Positions 1 through 8,902 are shown, counted from the first letter of the stretch. The stretch: 43,501 bases of DNA from Bacillota bacterium (GCA_023412275.1 JAEYNY010000153.1:1-43501), one strand, 5' to 3'. The notes: generated by a model not told the origin, from the sequence alone. Made by a program: numbers and translations.

Positions 1-497
1 GTAGAATCCTTCTTCAAAAATTTGTATCGTGCCGGAGTATTATAAAACAAATCTTTAATGATAAAGGTTGTCCCGACAGGACATCCTGTCTGCCTTACAT
101 CCTGGAAAACTCCACCTCTTATGTGTACGTACATTCCGTATGTACTTGCAGCTGTCTTTGTCATAAGTTCAACAGACGCAACCGAGGCTATACTCGCAAG
201 AGCTTCCCCCCTGAAACCCATTGTTATTACGGAATCAAGATCCTCTGCCCTTTTAATTTTACTTGTAGCATGACGTTCAAAGGCAATTTCTACATCGTCC
301 TCATCCATGCCACTTCCATTATCGGTAATCTTTATATAGGATATACCGCCATTCTTTATATCAACTGAGATGCCGGTTGCGCCGGCATCAATAGAATTCT
401 CTACTAATTCCTTTACAACGGAAGCCGGCTTCTCAACAACTTCCCCGGCCGCTATTTTATTTGAAGTATTTTCATGCAGTACAATTATGCGCCCCAT
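1..497 (-). CDS. mutL: DNA mismatch repair protein MutL, N-terminal part (runs off the left edge)
   Basis: MutL is the ATP-dependent matchmaker that links mismatch-bound MutS to strand cleavage. Only about the first 165 residues are inside the window. They carry the GHKL ATPase motifs: ENSIDAGAT (Mg/ATP-binding Asn), DNGSGM and TMGFRGEALASI (ATP lid). The start ATG at 497-495 follows a GGGGTGA ribosome site and gives MGRIIVLHENTSNKIAAGE, the normal MutL beginning. It lies 25 bases downstream of the mutS stop on the same strand, so the two are probably co-transcribed. The C-terminal endonuclease domain cannot be judged because the gene is cut by the window edge. Confidence 0.96.
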   Translation of the reverse strand, partial: MGRIIVLHENTSNKIAAGEVVEKPASVVKELVENSIDAGATGISVDIKNGGISYIKITDNGSGMDEDDVEIAFERHATSKIKRAEDLDSVITMGFRGEALASIASVASVELMTKTAASTYGMYVHIRGGVFQDVRQTGCPVGTTFIIKDLFYNTPARYKFLKKDS

Positions 498-522
498 AAT
501 TCACCCCATATCATATCAATAA

Positions 523-3144
523 CTATTCCCGGCTGTTCATTTTCCTTTGAAGCTCATATAATATGTTCATTGCGTCAATGGGAGTTAGTCTTGATATATC
601 AATTTTTCTTATGTCCTCAAGTATTTCAGCATCAGCAGATGCTTTTGCTGCTTGTGCAAATAAATCCAGCTGCCCGTCAACTTGTTTCTTTGCTCTTCTT
701 ACTTTTCCATTCCTATTTATATCAGCATCATCTAAGTTTGCCAGTATCTCTTTTGCCCTGTCAATAACAGGCTGTGGTACTCCAGCCAACTTTGCCACTT
801 GTATACCATAGCTTCCGTCAGCACCGCCTCTGATTATTTTTCTTAAGAATATTACATCGTCTCCCTTTTCCTTAACGGTTATGCAGTAGTTCTTAATACC
901 GGGCAGCTTTCCTTCAAGCTCAGTTAATTCATGGTAATGAGTTGCAAAAAGTGTTCTGCAGCCCAGCTGCACTTTGCTTACAATGTACTCAATTACTGCC
1001 CACGCTATACTTAAGCCGTCAAAGGTGCTTGTTCCTCGGCCTATTTCATCAAGTACCAGAAGACTTCTTTTTGTTGCATTAATTAATATATTTGCTACCT
1101 CTGACATTTCCACCATAAAAGTACTTTGTCCCGATGCCAGATCATCTGAAGCCCCTACTCTTGTAAAAATCCTGTCCACCAAACCGATTTTTGCAGAAGC
1201 GGCCGGGACAAAGCTCCCTATTTGAGCCATCAAAACAATAAGCGCAGTTTGCCTCATGTACGTTGATTTACCTGCCATGTTAGGGCCTGTTATTATAGCA
1301 AGCCTGTCCTCTTCCATGTCAAGGACAGTATCATTTGGAACAAATCCGCTTTTGTCAGTCATTTTTTCTACGACAGGGTGTCTTCCGTCTACTATTTCAA
1401 TCTTGTCAGAAACAGACACTTCAGGTTTACAGTATCCTTCCCTGTCGGCTACTTCCGCAAGAGAAGCCAGTACGTCAATTTCAGAAAGAGCTCTTGCAGT
1501 TGATTTTATTCTTGATAATTGCTCTGCAATCTTGTCCTTAATTTGTACAAATAGACTATACTCCAACTGTACTATCTTTTCTTCAGCACCAAGAATATTG
1601 TCCTCAATTTCTTTGAGCTCTGGAGTTATATACCTTTCACAATTGGCAAGCGTCTGCTTTCTGATATATTCCTCAGGTACAAGGGAAAAATATGATTTAG
1701 TTACTTCAATATAATAGCCAAAGACTCTGTTAAAGCCTACCTTGAGGTTTTTTATACCTGTTTTTTCACGTTCTGAAGCCTCAAGAGCCGCTATCCAGTC
1801 CTTCCCCTGTATTGAAGCCATTCTGAGCTTGTCAACTTCAGAATTGTAGCCGTCTTTGATAATGCCCCCTTCTTTTATTGTTACAGGAGGGTCATCAATT
1901 ATTGATATATCTATAAGATTACAAACATCCTCTAAAGAATCAAGCTGCTGATAGCAAGTTTTTATATACTCTGTTTCGAATCCATCAAGCAAATTTTTTA
2001 TGTAAGGTATCTGACACATGGAATTTTTAAGTGCTATCAAGTCTCTGCAATTCACACTGCCAAGTATTACCTTTCCCATAAGTCTTTCAATGTCATATAC
2101 CCTTTTAAGAAGCTCTCTTGCTTCTACTCTTGCCATAAACTTATTTTTAAGCTCATCTACTGCATCAAGACGAAGAGAGATATCACCGTGATTTATTAAT
2201 GGCTGTTCAATCCATTTTCTAAGCACTCTTCCTCCCATAGAGGTCATAGTTTTATCCAGTACCCACAGTAGAGAACCCTTCTTCGATTTTTCACGCATGG
2301 TTTCTGTAAGCTCTAGGTTTCTACGGGATGAAGCATCCAGAATCATGTATTCTTCCAGTGCATATGAATTAAAATTCTGAATGTGACTCAAATTTACTTT
2401 TTGAGTACTCTCCAGATATTTAAGAAGAGCCCCGGATGCATTAACCGCAATGTCATATTCTTGAATATTCAATGCCTTGTTTTCAAATTGATTTTTCAGA
2501 GTATCCATTGCATTCCCATACTCAAAGGAAGTTTCTTCAAAGGTTGATATGTATGTATTAAATCTTTGCTTTATCTCAGATGTAAGTTCAATATCACCAT
2601 TTAAATCAGTATTTACAATAATTTCAGAGGGAAGGTACTTTGCAATCTCATCAAAAAGTTTTCCCCTTGTGTTTCCCCAGGTTATTCTCGTTGCATAGAA
2701 ATCGCCCGTTGTTATGTCAACTGCCCCTAAGCCGTAAAAATTACCATTTTTATAGATAGACATAAGATAATTATTTTTTCTTTCGTCCAGCATAGTAATA
2801 TCGGTAACAGTACCAGGTGTAACGACCTTTATTACATCCCTTTTAACAATTCCCTTTGCAAGTGCAGGATCTTCAACCTGCTCACAAATCGCAACCTTGT
2901 ACCCTTTTGAAACCAAACGGGCTACATAATTATCGGCAGCGTGAAAAGGAACACCGCACATAGGTGCACGTTCCTCAAGTCCGCAATCCCTTCCGGTCAG
3001 TGTAATCTCCAGTTCCCTGGACGCCAGCTCCGCATCTGAGAAAAACATCTCATAGAAGTCTCCCAATCGGAAAAATAAAATACAGTCCTTATATTGTTCC
3101 TTTATATCCAGGTACTGCTGCATCATTGGCGTAACAGTTCCCAT
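523..3144 (-). CDS. mutS: DNA mismatch recognition ATPase MutS
   Basis: MutS binds base-base mismatches and small loops and uses ATP to recruit MutL. The 873-residue protein has the usual length and order: the mismatch-binding domain with the Phe-X-Glu wedge (F30, E32 in GDFYEMF), connector, lever and clamp, then the ABC-type ATPase with Walker A GPNMAGKS near residue 620 and LLVLDEIGRGTSTFDG as Walker B and signature. The reading frame is open 40 codons further upstream. I chose the ATG at 3144 because GGAGG sits 5 bases before it and because MGTVTPMMQQY is the canonical MutS start. It is downstream of the YlbF/YmcA-like gene and upstream of mutL. A 13-bp stem-loop lies just before its ribosome site (see 3163-3196). 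Confidence 0.97.
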   Translation of the reverse strand: MGTVTPMMQQYLDIKEQYKDCILFFRLGDFYEMFFSDAELASRELEITLTGRDCGLEERAPMCGVPFHAADNYVARLVSKGYKVAICEQVEDPALAKGIVKRDVIKVVTPGTVTDITMLDERKNNYLMSIYKNGNFYGLGAVDITTGDFYATRITWGNTRGKLFDEIAKYLPSEIIVNTDLNGDIELTSEIKQRFNTYISTFEETSFEYGNAMDTLKNQFENKALNIQEYDIAVNASGALLKYLESTQKVNLSHIQNFNSYALEEYMILDASSRRNLELTETMREKSKKGSLLWVLDKTMTSMGGRVLRKWIEQPLINHGDISLRLDAVDELKNKFMARVEARELLKRVYDIERLMGKVILGSVNCRDLIALKNSMCQIPYIKNLLDGFETEYIKTCYQQLDSLEDVCNLIDISIIDDPPVTIKEGGIIKDGYNSEVDKLRMASIQGKDWIAALEASEREKTGIKNLKVGFNRVFGYYIEVTKSYFSLVPEEYIRKQTLANCERYITPELKEIEDNILGAEEKIVQLEYSLFVQIKDKIAEQLSRIKSTARALSEIDVLASLAEVADREGYCKPEVSVSDKIEIVDGRHPVVEKMTDKSGFVPNDTVLDMEEDRLAIITGPNMAGKSTYMRQTALIVLMAQIGSFVPAASAKIGLVDRIFTRVGASDDLASGQSTFMVEMSEVANILINATKRSLLVLDEIGRGTSTFDGLSIAWAVIEYIVSKVQLGCRTLFATHYHELTELEGKLPGIKNYCITVKEKGDDVIFLRKIIRGGADGSYGIQVAKLAGVPQPVIDRAKEILANLDDADINRNGKVRRAKKQVDGQLDLFAQAAKASADAEILEDIRKIDISRLTPIDAMNILYELQRKMNSRE

Positions 3145-3162
3145 TTTTATCCTCCATGTATT

Positions 3163-3196
3163 AATGTACCTGATGTAAACAACCATCAGGCACATT
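3163..3196 (-). promoter_or_regulatory. Stem-loop in the mutS leader
   Basis: On the minus strand AATGTGCCTGATG can pair with CATCAGGTACATT, 13 pairs including one G-U, around an 8-base loop. The base of the stem is about 8 bases upstream of the mutS GGAGG. No T-run follows, so it is not an intrinsic terminator. It could affect mutS translation or be an RNA processing or stability element; that role is inference. Confidence 0.5.
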
Positions 3197-3230
3197 GGTA
3201 AATTTAATATAATTATTTTTATAGAAAGTA

Positions 3231-3617
3231 TTAGCCCTTGCAACCCCCGCCGCAGCTTTTGCATTTATCATCTGAACATTCTGATTCTCCGGTTATTGAA
3301 TAAACTAAAATATCATTTACCTTCTTCATCAGCGCTTCAAGATTTGCTTTGGCTGTCAGATAGTTTAAGGTAACAGAGTATTCGTTGATTTCAAGCTGTT
3401 TTGCAAGCAATTTTTCCTTTGTTTCCTCTATTTCCTTTGCTTCGGCTCCACCTCTTGTGAGCTTAACCATTTCTATCTGAAGCTGTTTGTACTCGCTCAT
3501 GAGGGTTGCTGATTTATCATCAGATTTCATTGCAGCTTCTGTAGTGTTATATCTCTGCATCTCATCGGAGCTTGCCAATAATTTACCTAATTCTCTTGCT
3601 TTCTCTATAATATCCAT
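3231..3617 (-). CDS. YlbF/YmcA-family protein with a cysteine-rich tail
   Basis: This 128-residue, mostly helical protein fits the YlbF/YmcA (Com_YlbF) family. In B. subtilis YlbF, YmcA and YaaT form a complex that carries Fe-S clusters and assists RNase Y in mRNA processing, with effects on competence, biofilm and sporulation. Its place between miaB and mutS matches the B. subtilis order ymcB(miaB)-ymcA-cotE-mutS-mutL, which favours YmcA. The C-terminus CSDDKCKSCGGGCKG has four cysteines in 14 residues, suggesting metal or Fe-S ligation. Start ATG at 3617 follows GAGGTAAT. Family assignment is from the helical pattern plus synteny; which paralogue it is remains unsettled, so I give no symbol. 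Confidence 0.8.
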   Translation of the reverse strand: MDIIEKARELGKLLASSDEMQRYNTTEAAMKSDDKSATLMSEYKQLQIEMVKLTRGGAEAKEIEETKEKLLAKQLEINEYSVTLNYLTAKANLEALMKKVNDILVYSITGESECSDDKCKSCGGGCKG

Positions 3618-3664
3618 TTTTTATTACCTCGCCATTTTATATATTTATTATTTATTTAGATTAA

Positions 3665-5110
3665 TCAAAACTGATCTTCAACAATTGTCCCTAACAGAGA
3701 CCAAGTTTGTATTTCATTTATTTTAACTTTTACAAGCTTTCCTACCATATCAGGATTTCCTTTGAAATTAACTATCTTATTTTCTCTGGTTCTTCCTGTG
3801 TAGGTGGTTTTACTGCTTTTGCTTAATCCCTCTACCAATACTTCCATTTCCTTACCAAGAAGCTCATCATTTATCTCTTTACTGATTTTGTTTTGAAGTT
3901 CTAAAAGTTTATCAAACCTTTGCTTTTTAACACTTTCAGGTACCTGCTCCGGGTTTTTTGCAGCAGGGGTACCTGTTCTCTTGGAATAAAGAAAAGTATA
4001 AGCCATATCAAATCTTGCTTTGGCAACAACATCCAAGGTTTCATTGAAGTCTTCTTCCGTTTCACCGGGGAAACCAACAATTATATCTGTAGATAATGCA
4101 ATACCCGGAATATTGCTTTTAACCTTTTCAATAAGTTCAAGATACTGTTCCTTTGAGTACTTTCTGTTCATTTCATCCAGAACTTTTGAACTTCCGGCCT
4201 GTACCGGCAAATGCAAATGTTCACATACTTTCTCACAATCCCTAATTGCATATATTAATTCATCTGACAAGTCCTTGGGATGAGATGTCATAAACCGGAT
4301 TCTCTCAATACCCTGTATCTTATTCAATTCTCTTAACAATCCTGCAAAAGTTAAGTCTCCTTCAAGGTCCTTGCCATATGAATTTACATTCTGGCCTAAC
4401 AGGGTTATTTCCTTGCAGCCGTCTACAGCCAGTTTTTCAACCTCATTTTTTATTTCTTCCAAGCTTCTGCTTCGTTCTCTGCCCCTGACATATGGAACAA
4501 TACAATAGGAACAGAAATTATTGCAACCGTACATTACGGTAACCCATGCTTTTATATTATCTTTTCTTACTATTGGCATGTTTTCTGCTATTGATCCGGT
4601 GGAATCCCATACATCTATAACAGTACTTTTTGTTGTAATCGCCGTATTCAGCAATTCAGGAAATTTGTACAGATTATGAGTTCCAAATATTATGTCAACA
4701 TGTTTATAAGTCTTTTTAATATGCTCAACAACTTCCTTCTGCTGCATCATACATCCACATATAGCAATCACAAGGTTTGGGTTTGTCTCCTTTAGCTTCT
4801 TCAAAGCCCCTAGATGGCCATAAACCTTTTGTTCGGCATTTTCGCGAACGCAGCAGGTGTTGAATATTATAAGATCGCTGTCCTTTCTTTCTGAACATTC
4901 AGAATAGCCCATTTCGGAGAGCATTCCGGAAAGTCTCTCAGAATCGTTTTCATTCATTTGACAGCCAAAGGTTTCTATATTATATCTTACAGGCTTTCCT
5001 AAACTGGATATAATACCCTGATTATATTGCTTCATTGTTTCTATATATTTGTACTGCTGATTAATTTCTTCTGCAGATACTTTTGTAGTAATTCTCTTGC
5101 CCTCGCTCAA
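3665..5110 (-). CDS. miaB: tRNA-2-methylthio-N6-dimethylallyladenosine synthase MiaB
   Basis: MiaB is a radical-SAM methylthiotransferase that adds a methylthio group to i6A37 of tRNA. Order: N-terminal UPF0004 domain with cluster cysteines in TFGCQMNEND, NTCCVREN and CGCMMQQ; the radical-SAM motif CNNFCSYC near residues 190-205; and a C-terminal TRAM domain (MEVLVEG...YTGRTREN). An in-frame ATG exists at 5137 but has no ribosome site. The TTG at 5110-5108 has GGAGG seven bases upstream and gives a 481-residue protein beginning MSEGKRITTK, so I choose TTG. It is the first gene of the miaB / YlbF-YmcA-like / mutS / mutL series. Confidence 0.95.
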   Translation of the reverse strand: MSEGKRITTKVSAEEINQQYKYIETMKQYNQGIISSLGKPVRYNIETFGCQMNENDSERLSGMLSEMGYSECSERKDSDLIIFNTCCVRENAEQKVYGHLGALKKLKETNPNLVIAICGCMMQQKEVVEHIKKTYKHVDIIFGTHNLYKFPELLNTAITTKSTVIDVWDSTGSIAENMPIVRKDNIKAWVTVMYGCNNFCSYCIVPYVRGRERSRSLEEIKNEVEKLAVDGCKEITLLGQNVNSYGKDLEGDLTFAGLLRELNKIQGIERIRFMTSHPKDLSDELIYAIRDCEKVCEHLHLPVQAGSSKVLDEMNRKYSKEQYLELIEKVKSNIPGIALSTDIIVGFPGETEEDFNETLDVVAKARFDMAYTFLYSKRTGTPAAKNPEQVPESVKKQRFDKLLELQNKISKEINDELLGKEMEVLVEGLSKSSKTTYTGRTRENKIVNFKGNPDMVGKLVKVKINEIQTWSLLGTIVEDQF

Positions 5111-5175
5111 GTAAATTCCTCCATTGATATAAAACATGTATATTTTTATACAAAAGTTATTATAACATAAAAATA

Positions 5176-5739
5176 TTAAATAAATATATAATTGTATTTT
5201 TCCTCTATAATATCTCTTCCGCCGAGATTTACAGTTGAAAACGTATTGGTGCTTTTGAAGCCGAATTTCCTGTAGAATCCTTTTGCACGTTCATTATCCT
5301 GTATAACCCACAAATAGCAATCATCAAAACCTTGCTGTTTAAGTCTTTCCACCGCATACTTTGTCAGCTCATAACCTTGTTTTGAATGCCAGTATTCAGG
5401 TAAAACATAAAGTGATATTATCTCACCTGAATTACAGTTATAACAGTTACTTGTATGGGTACTGTCAGATGCATCTGAATTTGGCATGGTACAGGTTTGA
5501 CCAACTCGCCCTTTGCCAAAGGTTATACAGCCGGTGATTCTGTTATCCAGTTCAAAAACGGCAGCTTCGTGTATATTTTCAAGTAATTCTCTCTTAAAAA
5601 TTGGTATCCAACCCTCAACCGTCAAATTATCAAGATATTCTTTGGCGATAAAATCCCTATATGCAGTTTTCCAGGTAATTGAATGGATATAGCTCATTAC
5701 TGCCACATCATCTACCGTTGCAAGCCTGATTGTTCTCAT
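5176..5739 (-). CDS. GNAT-family N-acetyltransferase, substrate unknown
   Basis: The 187-residue protein has the GNAT layout. The N-terminal IRLATVDDVAVM strand-helix is followed by motif A (ISLYVLPEYWHSKQGYEL) and a C-terminal NERAKGFYRKFGF, the usual acetyl-CoA-binding end. Two things are odd. Residues about 76-103 form a Cys/Ser/Asp-rich insertion not expected in small GNATs. The pyrophosphate-binding loop, usually R/Q-x-x-G-x-G/A, is degenerate, ending G-Y-E. The ATG at 5739 follows GGAGAACAT. It stands alone, divergent from the thioesterase gene, so context gives no substrate. Confidence 0.85.
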   Translation of the reverse strand: MRTIRLATVDDVAVMSYIHSITWKTAYRDFIAKEYLDNLTVEGWIPIFKRELLENIHEAAVFELDNRITGCITFGKGRVGQTCTMPNSDASDSTHTSNCYNCNSGEIISLYVLPEYWHSKQGYELTKYAVERLKQQGFDDCYLWVIQDNERAKGFYRKFGFKSTNTFSTVNLGGRDIIEEKYNYIFI

Positions 5740-5823
5740 ATGTTCTCCATAGAAAAAATAAATTCCACCCTATTGTATCAAAGTAGTTTAGTTGTATCAA
5801 CTGATCTTGATTTAAAAGCGATA

Positions 5824-5851
5824 TTTACTTTTGCAGTTATTGTTGTATAAT
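5824..5851 (+). promoter_or_regulatory. Likely housekeeping promoter of the thioesterase gene
   Basis: TTTACT (5824-5829), a 16-base spacer and a perfect TATAAT (5846-5851) lie about 40 bases before the start codon. The -10 is strong and the -35 is a 4/6 match. Confidence 0.6.
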
Positions 5852-5891
5852 TGATTGTAATAAATTTCCTAACGTAAGGAGTACAATTATT

Positions 5892-6320
5892 ATGGAAAAA
5901 GACATATTCAAATTTTTCGAAAAAGATAGATTTGCTCATTTTGTTGGAATTGAACTTATAAAAGTAGATAAAGGCTATGCCGAAGCAAGTCTTGATTTAT
6001 CTGATAAACATTTGAACGGATTGGATGGTGTGCATGGTGGAGTAATATTTACCCTTGCAGATTTCGCCTTTGCTGCGGTAATAAATTCAGAGGGTTTTGC
6101 TACTGTTGGAATTAATTCTAATATTACATATTTTAAAGCCCCTAAAGGTAATAGAATTACTGCTGTAGCCAAACAAACATCCGCAGGAAAAAAAATCTGC
6201 GGATGCGATGTAGATGTATTGGACGAAGATGGCACCCTTATAGCTAAATTCAGTGGAACAGGCTACAGAAAAGGCTTACATATAGATTTTACTACAGGCA
6301 TACTTACGAAAATTAAGTAA
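5892..6320 (+). CDS. PaaI/hotdog-fold acyl-CoA thioesterase
   Basis: The 142-residue single-domain hotdog protein carries the PaaI-type active-site segment NGLDGVHGGVIFTLADFAFA around residues 42-61 (HGG-x4-L-x-D). The family hydrolyses acyl- or aryl-CoA thioesters in the cytoplasm; the natural substrate here cannot be told. The ATG at 5892 follows AAGGAG. It is a single-gene unit. Its stop codon abuts the stop of the convergent ylzJ gene with no intervening bases. Confidence 0.88.
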   Translation: MEKDIFKFFEKDRFAHFVGIELIKVDKGYAEASLDLSDKHLNGLDGVHGGVIFTLADFAFAAVINSEGFATVGINSNITYFKAPKGNRITAVAKQTSAGKKICGCDVDVLDEDGTLIAKFSGTGYRKGLHIDFTTGILTKIK

Positions 6321-6542
6321 TTATTTTGGTACTATTGTACCGGGTTGAAGCTTTGGGTTTAAATAGTCATAAGGATTAGTGCTTAATATTCTTTGAACCT
6401 GATAATCGGAATTGCCAAAACGGGATACTTGCACTTGTACCCCGTCAATAATCATTTCACTATAGTCAAGACTATTTTCAGCACTATCTGTTGGGCTGCT
6501 TCCCATGACCACATTGTGGTCATAAATAGTGTAAAGGATCAT
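6321..6542 (-). CDS. ylzJ: YlzJ-like protein
   Basis: This 73-residue protein resembles the YlzJ-like family: N-terminal MILYTIYDHNVVM and C-terminal NPKLQPGTIVPK. Function is unknown. In B. subtilis ylzJ follows tepA and precedes the spoIIIE/ftsK region, and here it also directly follows tepA. Its ATG overlaps the tepA TGA (ATGA), implying translational coupling. It is convergent with the thioesterase gene and the stop codons abut. Confidence 0.85.
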   Translation of the reverse strand: MILYTIYDHNVVMGSSPTDSAENSLDYSEMIIDGVQVQVSRFGNSDYQVQRILSTNPYDYLNPKLQPGTIVPK

Positions 6543-7294
6543 TGAAGCTTCCCTCCCTGCTGCTGGGCAGAATTTTCACTTCGCCTGATTTCAATAAGTT
6601 CATTGAGTTTTTTTATTGCGTCAGATAACCCGCCTACCTGATCAATCAAACCCGATTGGGTTGCTTCTTCTCCAAACAGTACTGTACCGACATCATTTGC
6701 CAGTTCACCGGTTTTAAGCATAAGTTCCCGGAATTTCTCTCTTTTTATACCTGAATGGGAACAAACAAAATTAACTACCCGTTCCTGCATCTTATCAAAG
6801 TATTCATATGTTTGCGGTACACCTATCACTAACCCATTCATTCTGATAGGATGTATTGTCATAGTTGCAGAACTGGCAATAAAAGAGTGGTTTGCAGATA
6901 CTGCCATAGGGACACCAATACTATGCCCGCCTCCCAGAACCAGTGAAACCGTCGGTTTTGATAAACTTGATACCATTTCTGATATAGCAAGTCCTGCTTC
7001 CACATCACCCCCCACAGTATTTAGAACCAAAAGAAGTCCTTCTATCTGTTTACTTTCTTCAATAGCAACCAGCTGTGGGATTATATGCTCATATTTTGTA
7101 GTTTTATTATGTGGTGGTAATAGTATATGTCCTTCTATCTGCCCTATAATTGTAAGGCAGTGAATATTACTCTCCTCTTTAGGAATTTCAGGCGTTCCCA
7201 GCTCTTTTATCTGCTGAAGTTCAGTGGCTTGTTTACTCTGCTCAGCAGGTTGTGTTTCTGGACCTTCATTATTTTGATAGTTTTTATTATTCAC
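6539..7294 (-). CDS. tepA: TepA, ClpP-like serine protease (translocation-enhancing protein family)
   Basis: The 251-residue protein has a polar Q/E/N-rich N-terminus (about 45 residues) and then a ClpP/crotonase-type fold: LLVLNTVGGDVEAGLAI, then GGGHSIGVPMAVSA holding the candidate nucleophile Ser, then MTIHPIRMNG holding the candidate His. B. subtilis TepA was linked to protein export and to degradation of spore proteins at germination; which applies here is unknown. The start is GTG at 7294, with GAGGT upstream. It lies downstream of dpaB and is coupled to ylzJ by a 4-base overlap. Confidence 0.88.
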   Translation of the reverse strand: MNNKNYQNNEGPETQPAEQSKQATELQQIKELGTPEIPKEESNIHCLTIIGQIEGHILLPPHNKTTKYEHIIPQLVAIEESKQIEGLLLVLNTVGGDVEAGLAISEMVSSLSKPTVSLVLGGGHSIGVPMAVSANHSFIASSATMTIHPIRMNGLVIGVPQTYEYFDKMQERVVNFVCSHSGIKREKFRELMLKTGELANDVGTVLFGEEATQSGLIDQVGGLSDAIKKLNELIEIRRSENSAQQQGGKLQ

Positions 7295-7382
7295 GGTTTA
7301 TACCTCAGTTTTTTATAAATTTTGTCTTTCTTATTATCTATTTATTTTTAGAAAAAATACGTAATTCTGATGAAGATAAGAA

Positions 7383-7427
7383 TTGCCAACTTTAATCAGA
7401 TTATATTATCCTGAAGAAAATTGGCAA
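7383..7427 (-). terminator. Probable terminator after dpaA-dpaB
   Basis: On the minus strand TTGCCAATTTT pairs with AAAGTTGGCAA (11 pairs, one G-U), with a smaller TCAG/CTGA stem inside the loop, followed by the T-rich TTCTTATCTTC. It starts about 10 bases past the dpaB stop. The T-tract is interrupted, so termination may be partial. Confidence 0.55.
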
Positions 7428-7436
7428 AAATGTATT

Positions 7437-8024
7437 TTAGTTTTTATGTATTAATATTGGCTGAATCTGATTGTTTTTTAAAGCTTCAACAACAGTAGGA
7501 ACAATTTTGTCAAAATCAGCAACCAGTGAAGTACATTTTTTTATTGGATCATCTTGACCGAACGGTACCATGTATACGTTTTTAGTATTTAGCAGTATAC
7601 CGATGTTTTTTGCATTTGCACTTAAACCATCGTTGGTTGAAACCGCAATTACCACGGGCCTTGCATTTCTCAGATGTGCTTTGCAAGCCATTGTAACCGA
7701 ACTGTCAGTAACAGCATTGGCAATTTTAGCAATTGTGTTTCCCGTACATGGTGCTATTACAAGTATATCCAATATTGCCTTAGGTCCGATTGGCTCAGCT
7801 TCTATAATTGTGCTTATCGGAGTTTTTCCTGTAATTTGTTTTAATTTGGCTTTTAAGTCTTCAGCAGTTCCAAAACGAGTATCAAAATCATTAACAGCTT
7901 GCGAAATTATCGGAATAACTTCTGCACCCTCATTTATCAAATTTTCTATTTGTGGGACTGTTTTATTAAAGGTACAAAAGGAACCTGTTAATGCATATCC
8001 GATTTTAATTCCTTCCAGTAACAT
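7437..8024 (-). CDS. dpaB: Dipicolinate synthase subunit B
   Basis: The 195-residue flavoprotein-fold subunit (SpoVFB) works with DpaA to make dipicolinic acid, the Ca-chelating compound of the spore core, in the mother cell. Visible motifs are the N-terminal IGYALTGSFCTF, LVIAPCTGNTIAKIANAVTDSSV and the later ARPVVIAVSTNDGLS, typical of DpaB. The ATG at 8024 lies two bases after the dpaA TAA, and the GGGGG just before that stop serves as ribosome site, so the pair is tightly coupled. Confidence 0.96.
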   Translation of the reverse strand: MLLEGIKIGYALTGSFCTFNKTVPQIENLINEGAEVIPIISQAVNDFDTRFGTAEDLKAKLKQITGKTPISTIIEAEPIGPKAILDILVIAPCTGNTIAKIANAVTDSSVTMACKAHLRNARPVVIAVSTNDGLSANAKNIGILLNTKNVYMVPFGQDDPIKKCTSLVADFDKIVPTVVEALKNNQIQPILIHKN

Positions 8025-8026
8025 GT

Positions 8027-8902
8027 TTATACCCCCAACTCTTCAATAATGTTATATGTAGTATCTTTAATAAATCCTGCTGCTGTTACAGGGGCAACTT
8101 TTCCCGGAAGTGATAGAGCCCAGATAGCTTTTAATCCAAGTTCTTTAGCCCTGCTGAAATCAACTCCCCCAGGCTTTGATGCAAGGTCTATTATAAGACA
8201 CTCGGGATTCAATAATTTTAAAAGCTCATAATTAAGCACCATGGATGGAATAGTATTGAAGATAACATCTGCATTTTTCACAACCTGAGATAAATTACTC
8301 AGCATTACAGGACTGTATCCTAAACTTTTTATCCAAGCCAAATCAGCATACTTACGTGCTTCTACATAAACATTGGAACCTATACCATGCAGCATCTTTG
8401 CAAGAATTTTGCCTATTCTTCCGTATCCCAAAATCAGCGAATTACTGTTATGTAAAGTTATTGGCATTTCTTCCATTGCAATTTGAATAGCTCCCTCAGC
8501 GGTTGGTATTGCGTTTAATACAGCCATTTCCTCTCTTTCTAGTAAGTCAACGGTGTAAACATTACATACTTGCGCCAAGTGGGCTATTTTATCACTTATT
8601 CTTCCCGCAAGGAAAAGTTGATTTTTATTCATTGCTTTAAATAACTCATTCATATGAATACTCTCATTATGAAACGGAGCATTTATAAATTCGTTATCAT
8701 TTGAACAAGGTATGGGTCCGATTATTACATCTGAGTCTACTACAGCCTCGGCTAATGTTTTGCTTTGTTCCAGTTTTATTTCAAAACCCGCCGTTGTAAA
8801 ACCATATATATTAACGGAATTACCATCTTGTGCAATTAATTCTGCCAACTTTACACTTCTTAAATCTCCCCCTATTATGCTATACCTTTTACCACTCACC
8901 AT
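8027..8902 (-). CDS. dpaA: Dipicolinate synthase subunit A
   Basis: The 291-residue NAD(P)-binding subunit (SpoVFA) has the Rossmann loop LILGYGRIGKILAKML near the middle and the N-terminal DpaA segment RYSIIGGDLRSVKLAELI. With DpaB it converts a dihydrodipicolinate-pathway intermediate to dipicolinate. The frame opens with a TTG at 8920, but the ribosome site GGGGGAGGG lies just upstream of ATG 8902, so I start there; GTG at 8899 is a possible alternative. A sigma-K-like promoter precedes it and a terminator separates it from the M16 peptidase gene, so dpaAB looks like an independent sporulation unit. Confidence 0.95.
   Translation of the reverse strand: MVSGKRYSIIGGDLRSVKLAELIAQDGNSVNIYGFTTAGFEIKLEQSKTLAEAVVDSDVIIGPIPCSNDNEFINAPFHNESIHMNELFKAMNKNQLFLAGRISDKIAHLAQVCNVYTVDLLEREEMAVLNAIPTAEGAIQIAMEEMPITLHNSNSLILGYGRIGKILAKMLHGIGSNVYVEARKYADLAWIKSLGYSPVMLSNLSQVVKNADVIFNTIPSMVLNYELLKLLNPECLIIDLASKPGGVDFSRAKELGLKAIWALSLPGKVAPVTAAGFIKDTTYNIIEELGV

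Noticed and set aside
1256..1714. Open frame of 152 codons on the plus strand inside mutS
   Set aside because: It is antisense to a clear mutS, has no ribosome site, and its composition is that of reversed coding sequence. Similar shadows occur opposite pnp, dpaB and the DUF711 gene.
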